Shown: one piece after another, positions 44,775-54,498 of the stretch | How positions within the stretch are numbered: the stretch's first letter is position 1 | Layout: each line of letters opens with the position of its first letter | Source: Arthrobacter bussei | Lineage (GTDB): Bacteria > Actinomycetota > Actinomycetes > Actinomycetales > Micrococcaceae | Reading direction: 5' to 3' | DNA: 64,000 nucleotides | Assembly (NCBI RefSeq): GCF_009377195.2 | Contig: NZ_VJXX01000002.1 | Location: forward strand, 124,001-188,000 | Translations under genes and position numbers: made by a program | Notes under the pieces: generated by a model | The model's database searches: none | Seen by the model: only the letters and a program-made list of their open reading frames with translations | Told to the model about the DNA's origin: nothing

Positions 44775-45170
44775 CTAGCGGACCGCCAGGAGGTCGACGA
44801 CGAAGATCAGTGCCTCGTTGGGTCCGATCGCCGAACCGGCGCCGCTGGGTCCGTAGGCCAGGTGAGAGGGGATCTCCAGCCGACGTCGTCCGCCGACCTT
44901 CATGCCGAGCAGTCCCTGGTCCCAGCCCTGGATGACCTGGCCCACGCCGACCTTGAAGTCGAGTGGCGCCCCGCGGTTCCAGGAGGCGTCGAACTCCTCG
45001 CCGGTCGAGAAGGCGACGCCGACGTAGTGGGTGGACACGGTGTTGCCGGGCTTCGCCTCGTCACCCTTGCCCTCGATGAGGTCCTCGATGACGAGGTCCG
45101 TGGGGACGTCGTGGGAGGGGAAGTCGATCTCCGGCTTCTGCCGGTCGAAGTCACGCTGTCCGAAGGACAT
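44775..45170 (-). CDS. FKBP-type peptidyl-prolyl cis-trans isomerase, cytoplasmic
   Basis: The 131-residue product is one FKBP domain: GNTVSTHYVGVAFSTGEEFD, DFKVGVGQVIQGWDQGLLGM, RRRLEIPSHLAYGPSGAG and NEALIFVVDLLAV, with the active-site aromatic and Asp residues (Y, D, W, Y) in place. It speeds proline isomerisation in folding proteins. There is no signal peptide. The gene is 45 bp downstream of a second, lipoprotein FKBP gene. Confidence 0.94.
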   Translation of the reverse strand: MSFGQRDFDRQKPEIDFPSHDVPTDLVIEDLIEGKGDEAKPGNTVSTHYVGVAFSTGEEFDASWNRGAPLDFKVGVGQVIQGWDQGLLGMKVGGRRRLEIPSHLAYGPSGAGSAIGPNEALIFVVDLLAVR

Positions 45171-45215
45171 GGTTTCCTTTCCTGGAGCTTCGGGGGTGTG
45201 GGAGGGCCGGCCGGA

Positions 45216-46178
45216 CTACTCCGCCGCGGCCTTGCTGACGATCTCGACGTAGAACACGAGGGTTCCGGAGGGCTGTCCCTGCTGGGCGTTCGGGTAGGCC
45301 CAGGGCTCCGGGATGACGAGCATGACCTTGGAGCCGACCTTCTGTCCGGCCAGGCCCTTGGTCCAGCCGGTGATGACGCCGTTGAGCGGGAACTCCGCGG
45401 CCTCACCGCGATCGAAGCTCGAGTCGAACTTCTCGCCGTCGCTGTAGGTCCAGCCCGAGTAGTTCGCGGTGATGGTGTCGGCGTCCGTCAGGACCTCGCC
45501 GTCGCCCTCCTCGAGCACCTTGATCACGAGGTTGTCGGAGGGCTCGTTCTCGGGGATGGTGACCGCCGGCACGCCGGCGTCGTCGAACTCGAACGTGGGC
45601 AGCTGACCCTCGTCGTCGAGCTTCTGGACGTCCTCGGGCGAGAGCACCTCGGGCTCGGGCGGAGGCTGCTCGGCGGAGAGGACCTTGAGGACGATCAGCT
45701 GCTCGGGCAGGGCGGTCTGGCCCTCCGTCGGCTCGGGCGAGGGGCGGGTGTAGGCGATCTGGGCGCCGACCTTCGTACCGACCAGGACGTCGTACAGTTC
45801 CGCGTCCTGCTCCTTGAGTGTGTCGTCGACAGGCAGGACCTGGGGCTCGCCCTGGGCGTACGTGTCGCCGAGGACCTCACCGTCCGTGGCATTCAGCGCG
45901 ACGAGCTGGTACCGGATCCGCTGCCCGGACTCGATTGCGTCGCCCTCGCCCTCCATGACGGTCTTGGCCGCCACGCCCGTGATCTCGAGGGGGGACTCGA
46001 ACTCGACGGTCGGGGGCTCCTCGTCGGATCCGCCGCTCACCTCGACGGTGTCGAAGACCTCGGCGGCGCCGGCCGAGTTCCCCGTCTCCTCGCCGGTCAG
46101 GTTGTCCGTCGTCGGCCCGCCGCAGCCCGTCAGCAGCAACAGCAGCAGCGGGAGGAGGAATGCTAGTACTTTTCGCAC
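45216..46178 (-). CDS. FKBP-type PPIase lipoprotein with two FKBP-like domains
   Basis: The 320-residue protein starts with a signal peptide and lipobox (LLLLTGCGG, Cys19), so it is anchored outside the membrane. Residues ~70-185 look like a degenerate FKBP repeat (GQRIRYQLVALNATDGEVLG, VGTKVGAQIAYTRP); the C-terminal ~110 residues are a full FKBP domain (ITANYSGWTYSDGEKFDSSF, VITGWTKGLAGQKVGSKVML, IPEPWAYPNAQQG). It likely assists folding of secreted proteins. The start is GTG. The cytoplasmic FKBP gene follows at 45 bp. Confidence 0.92.
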   Translation of the reverse strand: MRKVLAFLLPLLLLLLTGCGGPTTDNLTGEETGNSAGAAEVFDTVEVSGGSDEEPPTVEFESPLEITGVAAKTVMEGEGDAIESGQRIRYQLVALNATDGEVLGDTYAQGEPQVLPVDDTLKEQDAELYDVLVGTKVGAQIAYTRPSPEPTEGQTALPEQLIVLKVLSAEQPPPEPEVLSPEDVQKLDDEGQLPTFEFDDAGVPAVTIPENEPSDNLVIKVLEEGDGEVLTDADTITANYSGWTYSDGEKFDSSFDRGEAAEFPLNGVITGWTKGLAGQKVGSKVMLVIPEPWAYPNAQQGQPSGTLVFYVEIVSKAAAE

Positions 46179-46310
46179 AGAACTACTTTCGGGTTGGTGA
46201 CCGGTTCAGGCTGCCCGCAGAAGAAAGGGCCCTGACAAGCCTAACGGCTGCCGGCCGGCGGTTTCTCCTGTGAAAGTGCTGGCAGACACTCGATCACGGG
46301 TGCGGGCGGC

Positions 46311-47672
46311 TCACAGTTGCTGCAGCAGGGCCTCCACGCGCTCGTCCACCGAGGTGAACGGATCCTTGCAGAGGATGGTCTGCTGGGCGCGGTCGTTGAG
46401 CTTGAGGTGCACCCAGTCGACGGTGTAGTCGCGGTTCGCCTCCTTGGCCCGCCGGACGAACTCGCCGCGCAGGCGTGCGCGCGTGGTCTGCGGCGGAAGA
46501 TCGACCGCCTCCTTCACGGCGGTGTCGTCGACGACGCGGGCGGCCTCCCCCCGCGCCTGCAGCAGGAAGAACAGGCCTCTCGACCGCGAGATGTCGTGGT
46601 ACGTGAGGTCCAGTTGCGCCGCGCGCGCCGACTCGAGGTCTCCCCCGGACCGTGCGAGGTAGCGGTCGATCAGCTTCTTCTTGATCGCCCAGTCGATCTC
46701 GGTGTCGATCCGCGCCGTGTCGCCCGTCTCGACGGCGTCGAGCACCCGCTCCCACAGGTCCAGGATGGTCGGGACGTGCGCGTTGTGCGCGCCGTGGTCC
46801 GCCACGAACGCGGTGGCTCGCGCCAGGTACTCCCGCTGCATCTCCAGCGCCGTCATCTGCCGTCCGTTGGCGAGCTTCAGCAGCTGGCGTCCCGTGAGGT
46901 CGTGGGAGATCTCGCGGATGCTGCGGATCGGATTCTCCAGGCGGAAGTCACGCATCATCTCGCCTGCCTCGACCATCCGCAGCAGCAGGTCGACGGACCC
47001 GACCTTCAGCAGCGTGGTGGTCTCGGACATGTTCGAGTCGCCGGCGATGACATGCAGCCGGCGGTAGTGCTCGGCGTCCGCGTGCGGCTCGTCCCTCGTG
47101 TTGATGATCGGCCTGGAGCGCGTCGTGGCGGAGGAGATGCCCTCCCACAGGTGATCGGCCCGCTGCGAGAAGGCGTAGAGGGATCCGGTCTGCGTCTTCA
47201 GGACCTTCCCGGCCCCGACGAGCAGCTGCCGGGTGACGAGGAAGGGGATCAGGATGTCGGCGAGGCGCGCGAACTCCAGCTTGCGCGGAATCAGGTAGTT
47301 CTCGTGGCTGCCGTAGGAGTTGCCGGCGGAGTCCGTGTTGTTCTTGAACAGGTAGATCTTGCCGTCGTAGCCCTCCTGCGCGAGCTTGCGCTGCGCCTCG
47401 GCGACGAGGTCCTCGAGGATCAGTTCACCTGCGCGGTCGTGCGCGATGAGCTGCGCGAGGTCGTCGCACTCCGCCGTGGCGTACTCGGGGTGGGAGCCGA
47501 CGTCGAGGTACAGGCGGGAGCCGTTGGTGAGGAAGACGTTCGAGGACCTCCCCCAGCTCACAACCTTCCTGAACAGGTACCGCGCCACCTCCTCCGGCGA
47601 GAGGGGCCGGGAGTTGGGCCCGGAGTAGGAGATGCCGAACTCCGTCTCCACACCGTAGATCCGGCGGTCCAT
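46311..47672 (-). CDS. pafA: Pup--protein ligase PafA
   Basis: The 453-residue enzyme has PafA's carboxylate-amine-ligase motifs: [13 protein letters not shown] (ATP/Mg), [21 protein letters not shown] with the catalytic Asp, [39 protein letters not shown] and [16 protein letters not shown]. It joins the C-terminal Glu of Pup to substrate lysines. The C-terminal domain contains [22 protein letters not shown]. Its ATG shares one base with the prcA stop codon. Confidence 0.97.
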   Translation of the reverse strand: MDRRIYGVETEFGISYSGPNSRPLSPEEVARYLFRKVVSWGRSSNVFLTNGSRLYLDVGSHPEYATAECDDLAQLIAHDRAGELILEDLVAEAQRKLAQEGYDGKIYLFKNNTDSAGNSYGSHENYLIPRKLEFARLADILIPFLVTRQLLVGAGKVLKTQTGSLYAFSQRADHLWEGISSATTRSRPIINTRDEPHADAEHYRRLHVIAGDSNMSETTTLLKVGSVDLLLRMVEAGEMMRDFRLENPIRSIREISHDLTGRQLLKLANGRQMTALEMQREYLARATAFVADHGAHNAHVPTILDLWERVLDAVETGDTARIDTEIDWAIKKKLIDRYLARSGGDLESARAAQLDLTYHDISRSRGLFFLLQARGEAARVVDDTAVKEAVDLPPQTTRARLRGEFVRRAKEANRDYTVDWVHLKLNDRAQQTILCKDPFTSVDERVEALLQQL

Positions 47673-48412
47673 CAGCTGTCCTGCCCGTTCTGCAGCAGGA
47701 GGTCGAGCTCGGGCCCGCCGATGCGGCGGAACGCCCGCCTGCTTCCCCGCAACGTGTCCGGGTCGCGTTCGAGGAACGCGACCTCGAGGACGGAGGGATC
47801 GAGCACGGGTGCACCGGCGTCCCCGGCCCCGGCGGTGACGACGCCGTCGTGCCGGAGGGATCGGGCTGCTGCCCGGACGGCCTCGGGAAGGCTGAGGTCG
47901 GCGGACCAGGAACCGCGCAGGGCGTCGACGACGGCGTCCGCCGCGCCACCCATGACCACGAAGCCCGTCTCGTCGGCGATCGAGCCGTCGAAGGTGAGGC
48001 GGTAGAGGTGGTCTGCGTCCTGCGAGCGACCCACCTCGGCGACGACCAGTTCGACCTCGAAGGGCTTGCTCTCCGCCGTGAACACGGCGCCGAGGCTCTG
48101 GGCGTAGACGCTCGCCAACCCGCGGGCCGTGACGTCCTCGCGGGCGTAGGAATAGCCCCGGACGTCGGCGTACCGCACGCCGGCCTGCCGGAGGCTCTCG
48201 AACTCGTTGTACTTGCCGACGGCGGCGAAGGCGATGCGGTCGTAGATCTCGCCGAGCTTGTGGAGCGAGGGCGAGGGATTCTCGGCGACGAGGGCTATGC
48301 CGTCGCGGCAGCTCATCACGACGACCGACCGCCCCCGGCCGATCCCCTTCCGCGCGAAGTCGGCGCGGTCCTTCATCAGCTGTTCGGGCGAGACGTAGAA
48401 CTGCTGCGTCAT
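47672..48412 (-). CDS. prcA: Proteasome subunit alpha
   Basis: The 246-residue product has the alpha-subunit layout: N-terminal gating helix [80 protein letters not shown] and [11 protein letters not shown]. It lacks a catalytic Thr, and forms the outer rings of the 20S core that dock ARC. The C-terminus is about the usual length. The gene begins two bases after the prcB stop and overlaps pafA. Confidence 0.96.
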   Translation of the reverse strand: MTQQFYVSPEQLMKDRADFARKGIGRGRSVVVMSCRDGIALVAENPSPSLHKLGEIYDRIAFAAVGKYNEFESLRQAGVRYADVRGYSYAREDVTARGLASVYAQSLGAVFTAESKPFEVELVVAEVGRSQDADHLYRLTFDGSIADETGFVVMGGAADAVVDALRGSWSADLSLPEAVRAAARSLRHDGVVTAGAGDAGAPVLDPSVLEVAFLERDPDTLRGSRRAFRRIGGPELDLLLQNGQDS

Positions 48413-48414
48413 GG

Positions 48415-49242
48415 CTATGCCTCCCTGCCTGCCGAGGAGCGGGCGTCGATGATGGCGTGCGCCACCGCTTCCAGCTCGCGCTCGGGGATGCGGCGCGCAC
48501 CGGCACCGTCCACCACGTAGACCACGGGCCACAGCCCGCGGACGGCATCGGGGCCACCGGTGGCCGAATCGTCGTCGGCGGCGTCGTAGAGCGCCTCGAC
48601 GGCGACACGCACGGCCGAGGCCTCGTCGAGGCGCGGGTTCCACAGCTTCTTGAGGGCGCCGCGGGCGAACACCGATCCGGAGCCGACCGAGTGGTGCTCG
48701 TGCTCCTCGTACCGCCCGCCGGTGACGTCGAAGGAGAACAGGCGCCCCACGTGGCGGTCCGTGTCGAAGCCGGCGAAGAGCGGGACGACGGCGAGGCCCT
48801 GCATCGCCATCGGGAGGTTCTGCCGCACCATGGCCGCGAGCCGGTTCGCCTTGCCGTCGAGGCTCATCATGGTGGCCTCGATCTTCTCGTAGTGCTCGAG
48901 CTCCACCTGGAACAGGCGGGTCAGGTCCAGGCCGATCCCGGCGCTTCCCGCGATGCCGAGGACCGAGTAGTTGTCGGCCGGGAAGACCTTCTCGATGTGC
49001 CTGCTGGCGATCACGTTGCCCATGGTGGCCCGCCGGTCACCGGCCATCAGCACGCCGCCTGGGAAGGTCAGGGAGACGATCGTCGTCGCGTGCGGCGCCA
49101 GGTGGGAGGCGTCGGTCGAGGCGGTCACGGGACCCAGGGACCGGTTGGCGGGCAGCAGTGCAGGGTGGTGTTCACCGAGGTAGGCGGAGAAAGAGGCCGA
49201 GGCGGCCCGTGGAACGGCTGCGGCTGCATCGTCCGGGAGCAT
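48415..49242 (-). CDS. prcB: Proteasome subunit beta, catalytic
   Basis: The 275-residue precursor has a ~52-residue propeptide and then [20 protein letters not shown], where Thr53 becomes the N-terminal nucleophile; [35 protein letters not shown] and [18 protein letters not shown] are family blocks, with Asp and Lys-equivalent catalytic positions present. The residue before the scissile bond is Ala (PHA/TTIV), where mycobacterial PrcB has Gly. It forms the inner proteolytic rings. The gene starts right after pup. Confidence 0.96.
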   Translation of the reverse strand: MLPDDAAAAVPRAASASFSAYLGEHHPALLPANRSLGPVTASTDASHLAPHATTIVSLTFPGGVLMAGDRRATMGNVIASRHIEKVFPADNYSVLGIAGSAGIGLDLTRLFQVELEHYEKIEATMMSLDGKANRLAAMVRQNLPMAMQGLAVVPLFAGFDTDRHVGRLFSFDVTGGRYEEHEHHSVGSGSVFARGALKKLWNPRLDEASAVRVAVEALYDAADDDSATGGPDAVRGLWPVVYVVDGAGARRIPERELEAVAHAIIDARSSAGREA

Positions 49243-49245
49243 CCG

Positions 49246-49467
49246 CTACTGGCCGCCCTTCTGCACGAAACCCCGGACGAACTCCTCCGCGTTGGACTCG
49301 AGGACACCGTCGATCTCGTCGAGGAGATCGTCCACGCCCTGCGTCTGCGAGGATTCCTGGGCAGCGGGGGCAGCGGGGGCGGTGGGGGCCGCCGGGGCGG
49401 GCTCGGGGAGTTCCTCCTCGGATCCCGAGGTCGAGCCGCCGGTGGAGATGCGGTCCTGTGAAGCCAT
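49246..49467 (-). CDS. pup: Prokaryotic ubiquitin-like protein Pup
   Basis: The 73-residue protein is disordered and acidic with an Ala/Pro-rich middle and the conserved C-terminal helix and tail VDDLLDEIDGVLESNAEEFV...VQKGGQ. It ends in Gln, so Dop must deamidate it to Glu before PafA can attach it. The ATG at 49467 was chosen over an in-frame GTG nine bases upstream because AGGGTGG lies at the right distance before it. It lies between dop and prcB. Confidence 0.97.
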   Translation of the reverse strand: MASQDRISTGGSTSGSEEELPEPAPAAPTAPAAPAAQESSQTQGVDDLLDEIDGVLESNAEEFVRGFVQKGGQ

Positions 49468-49512
49468 GGTGGCCACCCTTTCGTGGTCGTGATGCGTGCG
49501 GTGGTCAGGTTC

Positions 49513-51165
49513 CTATGGTGCCACGCGCCGCTCGGGGCCGCTCAGTAATCGGGACAGGAAATCCTCTGCGTCGACCGCCGCGTCGAAGAGCGCACCGGTG
49601 AGCTCGGCCGTGCCCCGGAGCGGCTCCCTGGTCTGCACGCGCTGCAGCCGCCGCTCGCCCGGAAGTTCGAAGATCAGCGAGTCCCAGCTCGCTCCGACGA
49701 CCTCCGCCGGGTACTCGGCGATGCAGCGCCCCCGGAAGTACGCGCGGGTGTCCCGCGGGGGTTCGACGACGGCACGGGCCACGTCCACCGGCCCGACGAG
49801 CAGCTCGACGTCGCCCCGCCGCGCGAGACGTCGGTAGATGCCCTTGTCCGGTCGGAGATCCGCGTACTGCAGATCGACGAGCGCGAGGCGTGGGTCCGTC
49901 CAGTCGAGCCCGTCCCGCGCACGGTACGCCTCCAGCACCGAGAGCTTCGCGATCCAGTCCACCTGGCGGGCAGCGTCCATCGGATCCCGGCGCAGGGTGG
50001 CGAGCAGTGACTGCCAGCGCGCGACGACGTCACGCGTCTGGTCGTCGGCATCCGGCGGGAGGGCAGCGGTGACGGCCTCGCAGTAGAGCTCCTGGAGGTC
50101 GAGGCCGCTCATCGCGCGGCCGTCGGTGAGCTGCACGGTGCGGGTGAGGGATGCGTCGTGGCTGATCGACTGGAGTGCGGCCACGGGGTCCTCGAGGACG
50201 GGCACGGGCGCGCGGCCCTGCTCGATGAGCGCGAGGACCAGCGCCGTCGTCCCCGTCTTCAGGTAGTTGGAGACCTCGTGGAGGTTGGCGTCCCCGATGA
50301 TCACGTGCAGGCGCCGGTACTTCTCCGCGACAGCGTGGGGCTCGTCCCGCGTATTGATGATGGGCCGCCGGACCGTCGTCTCCAGGCCGATCTCGTTCTC
50401 GAAGAAGTCAGCGCGCTGGCTGATCTGGAACCCTGCGTCCTGGTTCAGCGCACCGAGCCCCACCCTGCCCGCTCCGCAGATGACCTGCCGCGAGACGAAG
50501 AAGGGGATGAGCGCCTCGGCGAGCTTCGAGAAGGGCACGCTCCGCGGGACGAGGTAGTTCTCGTGCGAGCCGTAGGAGACGCTCTTGTTGTCGGTGTTGT
50601 TCTTGTAGAGGATGACCGGGGAGAAGCCCGGAGTGGCGGCGATCCGCTCCATCGCCGCGACGGCCACGCTGTCACCGGCCCGGTCCCACAGCACGGCGTC
50701 GAGCGGGTTGGTCACCTCGGGCGAGGAGTACTCGGGGTGGGCGTGATCCACGTAGAGGCGGGCCCCGTTGTTCAGCACGAGGTTCATGAGCACCGCCGCC
50801 TCGGCGGGCTCACCGCGCTCGAGGGCGATCTGCTCGGCCGTCAGCTCGTCCAGCTCCGGCGGCTCGTCGGTGAGCTGGCTCGGATGGGCACGGGCCCGGT
50901 CCATCCGGAAGCCCCGCGCGTCCGTCAGCGGGGTCTCGTCGGTGTAGTCCCAGCGCGTACCGGCCAGGTTGCCGAGACCCTCGCGCAGCGTCGCGGCATA
51001 GGCGTTGACCACCTGGGAGGACAGCAGCGTGGGGTTGGCCGACGGCAGGGCAGGCGCGATGATGCCGTACTCCGTCTCCGTCCCCATCACGCGGTGGACG
51101 GAGATCCCCTCACCGACGGCAGGCAGCCCCTGTGGGCGGCCCGTGCGCCGTCCACCCGTCTCCAT
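49513..51165 (-). CDS. dop: Pup deamidase/depupylase Dop
   Basis: The ~550-residue product is homologous to PafA: VHRVMGTETEYGIIAPA, NNGARLYVDHAHPEYSSPEV with the catalytic Asp, [39 protein letters not shown] and IGDANLHEVSNYLKTGTT. A Dop-loop-like region (residues ~60-110, DETPLTDARGFRMDR) is present, as in Dop but not PafA. It deamidates Pup-Gln and removes Pup from substrates. The ATG at 51165 overlaps the arc stop (TGATG); a GTG at 51099 with GAGGGG upstream gives a start just before the family core. Confidence 0.95.
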   Translation of the reverse strand: METGGRRTGRPQGLPAVGEGISVHRVMGTETEYGIIAPALPSANPTLLSSQVVNAYAATLREGLGNLAGTRWDYTDETPLTDARGFRMDRARAHPSQLTDEPPELDELTAEQIALERGEPAEAAVLMNLVLNNGARLYVDHAHPEYSSPEVTNPLDAVLWDRAGDSVAVAAMERIAATPGFSPVILYKNNTDNKSVSYGSHENYLVPRSVPFSKLAEALIPFFVSRQVICGAGRVGLGALNQDAGFQISQRADFFENEIGLETTVRRPIINTRDEPHAVAEKYRRLHVIIGDANLHEVSNYLKTGTTALVLALIEQGRAPVPVLEDPVAALQSISHDASLTRTVQLTDGRAMSGLDLQELYCEAVTAALPPDADDQTRDVVARWQSLLATLRRDPMDAARQVDWIAKLSVLEAYRARDGLDWTDPRLALVDLQYADLRPDKGIYRRLARRGDVELLVGPVDVARAVVEPPRDTRAYFRGRCIAEYPAEVVGASWDSLIFELPGERRLQRVQTREPLRGTAELTGALFDAAVDAEDFLSRLLSGPERRVAP

Positions 51166-52919
51166 CACAGATACTGGCCGGTGTTCGCCGTCGTCTCGAT
51201 GGACTTGCCGGGCTCCTGGCCCGCCTTGCCCTGCACGATGGTCCGGATGTAGGTGATGCGCTCGCCCTTCTTGCCGGAGATCCGCGCCCAGTCGTCGGGG
51301 TTCGTGGTGTTCGGCATGTCCTCGTGCTCGCGGAACTCGTCCACCACGGCGCGCATGAGGTGCTCGATCCGCAGGCCCTTGCTGCCGTCCAGCAGCAGGT
51401 CCTTGATGGCGTACTTCTTGGCACGGTCCACGACGTTCTGGATGACGGCACCGGAGTTGAAATCCTTGAAGTACAGCATCTCGGTGTCCCCGTTGGCGTA
51501 GGTGACCTCGAGGTACTCGTTGGACTTGTCCGTGGAGTACATCTGCTCCACCGTCCGCCGGATCATCTCCGCGATGGTGGTCTGCGGGTCGTCGCCGTTC
51601 TCGGCGAGGTCGTCCGCGTGCAGGGGCAGGTCCGGGGTGATGTACTTCGCGAAGATCTCCGCAGCTCCCTCGGCGTCGGGCCGCTGGATCTTGATCTTCA
51701 CGTCGAGGCGCCCGGGACGCAGGATCGCCGGGTCGATCATGTCCTCGCGGTTCGAGGCCCCGATGACGATCACGTTCTCGAGCTTCTCCACGCCGTCGAT
51801 CTCACTCAGCAGTTGCGGGACGATCGTCGTCTCGACGTCGGAGGACACACCGGTGCCACGTGTCCGGAACAGCGAGTCCATCTCGTCGAAGAAGACGACG
51901 ACGGGGCTGCCGTCGGACGCCTTCTCGCGGGCCCGGGCGAAGATGAGGCGGATGTGGCGCTCGGTCTCGCCCACGTACTTGTCCAGCAGCTCAGGACCCT
52001 TGATGTTCAGGAAGTAGCTGCGAATCTGCTCGAGCCCGGCCCGCTCGGCGGCCCGGGCGGCGAGGGAGTTCGCCACGGCCTTCGCGATGAGGGTCTTGCC
52101 GCAGCCGGGAGGGCCGTAGAGCAGGATCCCCTTGGGTGGCTTCAGCCCGTGTTCGCGGTACAGGTCCGGGTGCAGGAACGGGAGTTCGACGGCGTCGCGG
52201 ATCTGCTCGATCTGCGGGCCGAGGCCGCCGATGTCGCCGTAGGCGATATCGGGCACCTCCTCGAGCACGAGGTTCTCGACCTCGCTCCGGGGGACCTTCT
52301 CCAGCCCGTACCCGGACTTCGTGTCGACGGCGAGGGCGTCGCCGACGCGGATCCGCTCCGCCTGCAGCGGGCCGCTGAGCTTGATGACGCGCTCGTCGTC
52401 GGTCCGGCCGACCACGAGGGCGCGGTCCGTGCCCATGAGCTCCTTGACCGTGACGAGCTCGCCCGCGCGCTCGAAGCCGAGGGCCGCGACGATCGTGAGG
52501 GACTCGTTGAGGAGCACCTCCTGGCCTGCGGCGAGCTGCCGCACGTTGATCAGCGGGCTCACGGTGACGCGGAGCTTCCGCCCGGACTGGAGGATGTCCG
52601 CGGTGTCCTGCACGGTGGCCTCGGTGGTGGTGCCGGGCTCGGCGGGGCGCCGCGGATTGACCTGCATGACCGTGGCGAAGCTGAAGGGCGCGGCGCCCTC
52701 CTTCTCGAGGGCCGCCTTCAGCCGGACGATCTCCGTGCGTGCCGCTTCGAGGGCGCTGACGAGCTTGCCGTTGTTCTGGGTGGCGGCCGCGAGCTGCCGG
52801 TCGATGTGGCGGAGCTTGTCGCGGAGGACGTTGAGCTGCCGCTGGGCGATCGAGGCATCCACGGCGGGCGGAGACACGTCCCGCTGGTCAGGGGCGGGGT
52901 TGTCTTGGGAGTCCGGCAT
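51165..52919 (-). CDS. arc: Proteasomal ATPase ARC/Mpa
   Basis: The 584-residue AAA protein has an N-terminal coiled coil ([20 protein letters not shown]... EIVRLKAAL) that binds Pup, two OB folds, and the AAA module with [19 protein letters not shown] (Walker A), [15 protein letters not shown] (Walker B), [20 protein letters not shown] and [11 protein letters not shown]. The C-terminus GQYL is the HbYX-like tail that docks into the alpha ring. It forms the unfolding hexamer. AAGGTGG precedes the ATG. Confidence 0.97.
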   Translation of the reverse strand: MPDSQDNPAPDQRDVSPPAVDASIAQRQLNVLRDKLRHIDRQLAAATQNNGKLVSALEAARTEIVRLKAALEKEGAAPFSFATVMQVNPRRPAEPGTTTEATVQDTADILQSGRKLRVTVSPLINVRQLAAGQEVLLNESLTIVAALGFERAGELVTVKELMGTDRALVVGRTDDERVIKLSGPLQAERIRVGDALAVDTKSGYGLEKVPRSEVENLVLEEVPDIAYGDIGGLGPQIEQIRDAVELPFLHPDLYREHGLKPPKGILLYGPPGCGKTLIAKAVANSLAARAAERAGLEQIRSYFLNIKGPELLDKYVGETERHIRLIFARAREKASDGSPVVVFFDEMDSLFRTRGTGVSSDVETTIVPQLLSEIDGVEKLENVIVIGASNREDMIDPAILRPGRLDVKIKIQRPDAEGAAEIFAKYITPDLPLHADDLAENGDDPQTTIAEMIRRTVEQMYSTDKSNEYLEVTYANGDTEMLYFKDFNSGAVIQNVVDRAKKYAIKDLLLDGSKGLRIEHLMRAVVDEFREHEDMPNTTNPDDWARISGKKGERITYIRTIVQGKAGQEPGKSIETTANTGQYL

Positions 52920-53294
52920 ATCGGTTCGCCACCTTGGGTTCGGTCCGTCAGCTGTCTTTCGACCTTAGCGCAGACCCCGCCCCGCGGAGCCCACCGGTGA
53001 TTCGTGCGACGACGCGGGGTTGACGCGGCCGTCCCGCACCTGCTGCATCAGCTGATGCAGCTGATGCACGGTCATCACTTCAGGTCCAACGCGCGACGAC
53101 GGCGAGGCTCTCCCCGCTGCGCCCGCAGGCGACTCAGGGCCGGCACCGACGTCGGGCCGGCAGGCGCCGGCGGGCCGGCAGGGCGACTCAGGGCAGCACC
53201 CGACGCGGGCGGGCATCGCGCTCCGAGCCGGTGTCGGGCCACGTCGTCCGGCGAGCGCCGCTTTCTCCGGCGCCGTCCGCCCGGCGGCCGGGCT
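52920..53294. other. Intergenic region between trmI and arc with a perfect palindrome
   Basis: TGCATCAGCTGATGCA (53044-53059) is a perfect 16-bp palindrome, overlapped by a second GCTGATGCA, about 130 bp upstream of the arc start. A ~50-bp spaced pair of imperfect direct repeats containing GGCGACTCAGGGC occurs at about 53128 and 53182. The palindrome could be a regulator site for the proteasome operon. A short open frame (52965-53216) is not convincing as a gene. Confidence 0.45.
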
Positions 53295-54389
53295 CTACTC
53301 GACCGTGCCGCCGTCGGCGATGGCGTCGCGTCGCGCCTGCGCCTCCTCGGCCGGGAGGGAGCCGCGCTGGATCGTGGACGCCGCATCACGGGCCACCCGG
53401 CGCAGGCGCTTGTCGGAGACGTCGCGCTCCCCCACCGCCTGCGGGGTCCACGCATTGAGGTCCTCAGCGCTGAACCCGGTCTTCGAGGGCCGGCGCTTCG
53501 GCGTGAAACCGACGGCCCCGTCGGCCAGGCGGCGCGTGGTCAGCAGGAAGCCCGTGTGGGCGACCATGCGGTGGTCGGGGCGTACCGCGAGTCCCTCCAG
53601 GTGCCAGCCGCGCACCATGGACTCCCAGCCGTCGGGCTCGGTGAAGCGGCCGTCGGCGCGGATGGCCTCCGCCGTGCGGGAGAGCTGGGTGACGGTCGCG
53701 ACGTAGCTGATCCAGACTCCGCCCGGTGCCAGTACGGTGGCCACGGCGTCGAGGCACTCCCAGGGAGCGAGCATGTCGAGGACCACGCGGTCCACGGAGC
53801 CCGGTTCCTCATGCTCCACCACCTGTTCCTGGAAGTCGCCGAGGGTGATCTGCCAGGCGGGGTGCGGGCCGCCGAAGATCGTCTCGACATTGCCGCGGGC
53901 GATGTCGGCGAATTCCTCGCGACGCTCGAACGAGTGGAGGTAGCCGGAGTCACCGACGGCGCGCAACAGCGAGATGGACAGCGCGCCCGACCCGACGCCG
54001 GCCTCGACCACGCGGGAGCCCGGGTAGATGTCGGCCATCGTGACGATCTGCCCGGCATCCTTCGGGTACACGACGGCGGCGCCCCTCGGCATGGACAGGA
54101 CGAAGTCCGAGAGCAGCGGGCGGAGCGCCTGGTAGAGCTGGCCGCTGGTGTTCTCGAGGATCGTCCCCTCCGCGGTGCCGAGGATGGCGTCGTGCTGCAG
54201 GAAGCCCTTGTGCGTGTGGAAGGCGCCGCCGGGGGTGAGGGTGACGGTGTTCATCCGGCCCTTCTCGTCCGTCAGCTGGACCCGTTCTCCGGGTCGGAAG
54301 GGCCCTCGGCGAGCAGCCGCGCCGTGCGGCGCGGCCTGCAGTTCGGCGTCGGGGGACGGCGCGGTGGGGGTGGTCGGGGTGTCGCTCAT
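53295..54389 (-). CDS. trmI: tRNA (adenine-N1)-methyltransferase TrmI
   Basis: The 364-residue product matches TrmI, which makes m1A58 in the T-loop: ERVQLTDEKGRMNTVTLTPG, HKGFLQHDAILGTAEGTI, VYPKDAGQIVTMADIYPG, SRVVEAGVGSGALSISLLRA (SAM site), and VDRVVLDMLAPWECLDAV with the catalytic Asp. In mycobacteria it also stands next to the proteasome genes (Rv2118c). The N-terminal ~30 and C-terminal ~60 residues are extensions. The ATG has GAAGGA upstream. Confidence 0.95.
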   Translation of the reverse strand: MSDTPTTPTAPSPDAELQAAPHGAAARRGPFRPGERVQLTDEKGRMNTVTLTPGGAFHTHKGFLQHDAILGTAEGTILENTSGQLYQALRPLLSDFVLSMPRGAAVVYPKDAGQIVTMADIYPGSRVVEAGVGSGALSISLLRAVGDSGYLHSFERREEFADIARGNVETIFGGPHPAWQITLGDFQEQVVEHEEPGSVDRVVLDMLAPWECLDAVATVLAPGGVWISYVATVTQLSRTAEAIRADGRFTEPDGWESMVRGWHLEGLAVRPDHRMVAHTGFLLTTRRLADGAVGFTPKRRPSKTGFSAEDLNAWTPQAVGERDVSDKRLRRVARDAASTIQRGSLPAEEAQARRDAIADGGTVE

Positions 54390-54498
54390 GATGGTCCTTC
54401 GGCAGGTGCCGGCGGGGCCGGCAGTGTCAGTGATGGGGAGTGTGTCGAGGCGCCGGTCGGCAGCACGGGGCTCAGCCTTCCGGGCCCCGGCGCGGCGG

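Noticed and set aside
52965..53216. 83-codon minus-strand frame between trmI and arc
   Set aside because: Pro/Gly/Arg-rich translation of repeated GC-rich DNA; no homology features.
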